From: CAYLJO01 sp964383905
Lineage (GTDB): Bacteria; Acidobacteriota; Blastocatellia; Pyrinomonadales; Pyrinomonadaceae
Assembly: GCA_964383905.1 (NCBI GenBank)
Contig: CAYLJO010000321.1
Span: 1-5,602, forward strand
DNA: 5,602 nt
Reading direction: 5' to 3'
A model generated the notes under the pieces. The model was given only the letters and a program-made list of their open reading frames with translations, had not been told where the DNA came from and searched no databases. Every line of letters starts with the position of its first letter. The first letter of the stretch is position 1. Shown piece after piece: positions 5,137 to 5,602 of this stretch. The position numbers and the translations under genes are program-made.

Positions 5137-5349
5137 CTACTCGTACCGCAAAGCAACCATCGGATCAACCTTCGTCGCTCTGCGTGCGGGAATATAGCAA
5201 GCCAGCAGCGCCACACCGGCGAAAGTCAGTGGATCACGCGCGCTCACGCCGTAGAGTAGACTCGACATCAGTTTGGTCATAAAGAACGTGACCCCCAGAC
5301 CGAGTGCGAGGCCCACGAGCGCCAACGTTATTTCCTGTCTTATGATTAG
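5137..5349 (-). pseudogene. C-terminal remnant of an ADOP/MacB-type ABC permease
   Basis: The minus-strand frame reads LIIRQEITLALVGLALGLG, then KLMSSLLYGVSARDPLTF and ACYIPARRATKVDPMVALRYE with a TAG at 5139-5137. This is the unmistakable C-terminus of the FtsX-like permease domain in MacB-family and acidobacterial duplicated orphan permeases, normally about 800 residues; only about 70 remain. It includes one transmembrane helix and the usual 'IPARRA..VDPMVALRYE' end. The last helix seems shortened: GVALLACY stands where relatives have a longer hydrophobic run with VALL twice, so about 7 residues are missing. The frame stays open to a GTG at 5379, but similarity fades beyond about 5349, where it overlaps the start of the plus-strand lipoprotein. 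Neither a transporter ATPase nor the rest of the permease is present. Confidence 0.8.
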
Positions 5350-5352
5350 TTG

Positions 5353-5356
5353 AAGG
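5353..5356 (+). promoter_or_regulatory. Ribosome binding site of the truncated lipoprotein gene
   Basis: AAGG at 5353-5356 lies 6 nt before the ATG at 5363 and only 3 nt before the ATG at 5360. The second ATG is therefore the better start. Confidence 0.45.
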
Positions 5357-5362
5357 CAGATG

Positions 5363-5581
5363 ATGAAAAGAAGCGTCACGGTTCTCTTGCTTTTACTCGC
5401 GTTCGGCGTCGCCTCGTGCAGCCGACCGCCTCAAGGCTCGACCCTCGTTCTTGTAGTGCGGCACGCGGAGAAGGCGTCGGACGCCGAATACAGCCCGCTC
5501 AGTGATGCCGGTATTCTCCCATCATATCCATCATTGATGCTCCTGCTGCCGGGCGGGCCGCTTCAAGCAGAGACCGGATGA
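5363..5581 (+). pseudogene. N-terminal part of a histidine-phosphatase lipoprotein, truncated
   Basis: The protein starts MKRSVTVLLLLLAFGVASC, a lipoprotein signal peptide with a lipobox (V-A-S-C, acylated Cys at residue 19). It is followed by STLVLVVRHAEKASDAEYSPLSDAG. LVVRHAEK is the catalytic RHG-type motif of the histidine phosphatase (phosphoglycerate mutase-like) superfamily, with the phospho-accepting histidine at residue 34. LSDAG is the conserved phrase that normally leads into the next helix. Similarity stops after the glycine codon at 5510-5512; the remaining 22 residues (ILPSYPSLMLLLPGG and onward) do not resemble the family and the frame ends at 5579-5581. Family members are usually 150-200 residues, so the second catalytic histidine and most of the fold are missing. 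A short acylated peptide could still be made because start and ribosome site look intact. Confidence 0.65.
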
Positions 5582-5602
5582 GACGTACATTAAAGTCGGC
5601 AG
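5499..5602 (-). other. Unassigned frame open at the right edge
   Basis: From the right edge a minus-strand frame reads ADFNVRLIRSLLEAARPAA, then GASMMDMMGEYRHH, and stops at 5501-5499. The plus strand also has an open frame from about 5512 to the edge (YSPIISIIDAPAAGRAA and onward). Neither is recognised and wobble-position GC does not separate them. This DNA starts where the phosphatase similarity stops, so it may be the end of an unrelated gene brought in by rearrangement, with the last few codons and the stop supplied by the antisense of the phosphatase. The evidence is weak. Confidence 0.2.

Noticed and set aside
4948..5259. Plus-strand frames over 4948-5259
   Set aside because: They are antisense to the pentapeptide and permease remnants, whose translations match known families. 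The plus-strand translations resemble nothing.
1..5602. CRISPR array, tRNA, rRNA, insertion sequence or phage attachment site
   Set aside because: No regular direct repeats with unique spacers, no cloverleaf, no rRNA-like sequence, no transposase motif and no terminal inverted repeats with target duplication were found.

Overview
The window looks like chromosomal DNA of an Acidobacteriota member, possibly class Blastocatellia; this is an inference. Two things point there. One is the architecture of the large gene: signal peptide, YVTN/lactonase-like propellers ending in a WGANGLAFRT blade, SPTP linkers, Calx-beta, then DUF4214. The other is a remnant of an ADOP-type (acidobacterial duplicated orphan permease) MacB-like transporter. 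Coding DNA is GC-rich and the 5' intergenic region is visibly more AT-rich.

Layout. (1) Bases 1-52, minus strand: the first 17 codons of a divergent gene whose product starts with a signal peptide; it runs off the left edge. (2) Bases 53-580: a divergent regulatory region with one sigma70-like promoter facing each way, several inverted repeats, three TTAACG boxes and a leader of about 150 nt before the large gene. (3) Bases 581-4909, plus strand: one intact gene of 1442 codons for a secreted modular protein. It has three tandem propeller-like copies of about 320 residues joined by Pro/Thr/Ser-rich linkers, then a Calx-beta domain and a C-terminal DUF4214 region. (4) Bases 4910-5010: a hairpin that could terminate the large gene. 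(5) Bases 4990-5602: gene debris. In order it holds the tail of a pentapeptide-repeat protein (minus), the tail of an ADOP/MacB permease (minus) and the head of a histidine-phosphatase lipoprotein (plus) that loses family similarity right after its catalytic motif. A short reading frame of unknown origin follows to the right edge.

The large gene appears to be a stand-alone, independently transcribed unit and not part of an operon. Its product is most simply read as an exported surface or extracellular binding/adhesion protein, but no substrate or partner can be read from the sequence. The remnants to its right share no evident pathway with it and suggest a site of repeated rearrangement. I see no CRISPR array, tRNA, rRNA, intact transposase or recognisable defence system. 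The best candidates for something unusual are the triple propeller array and the compact patchwork of broken genes.
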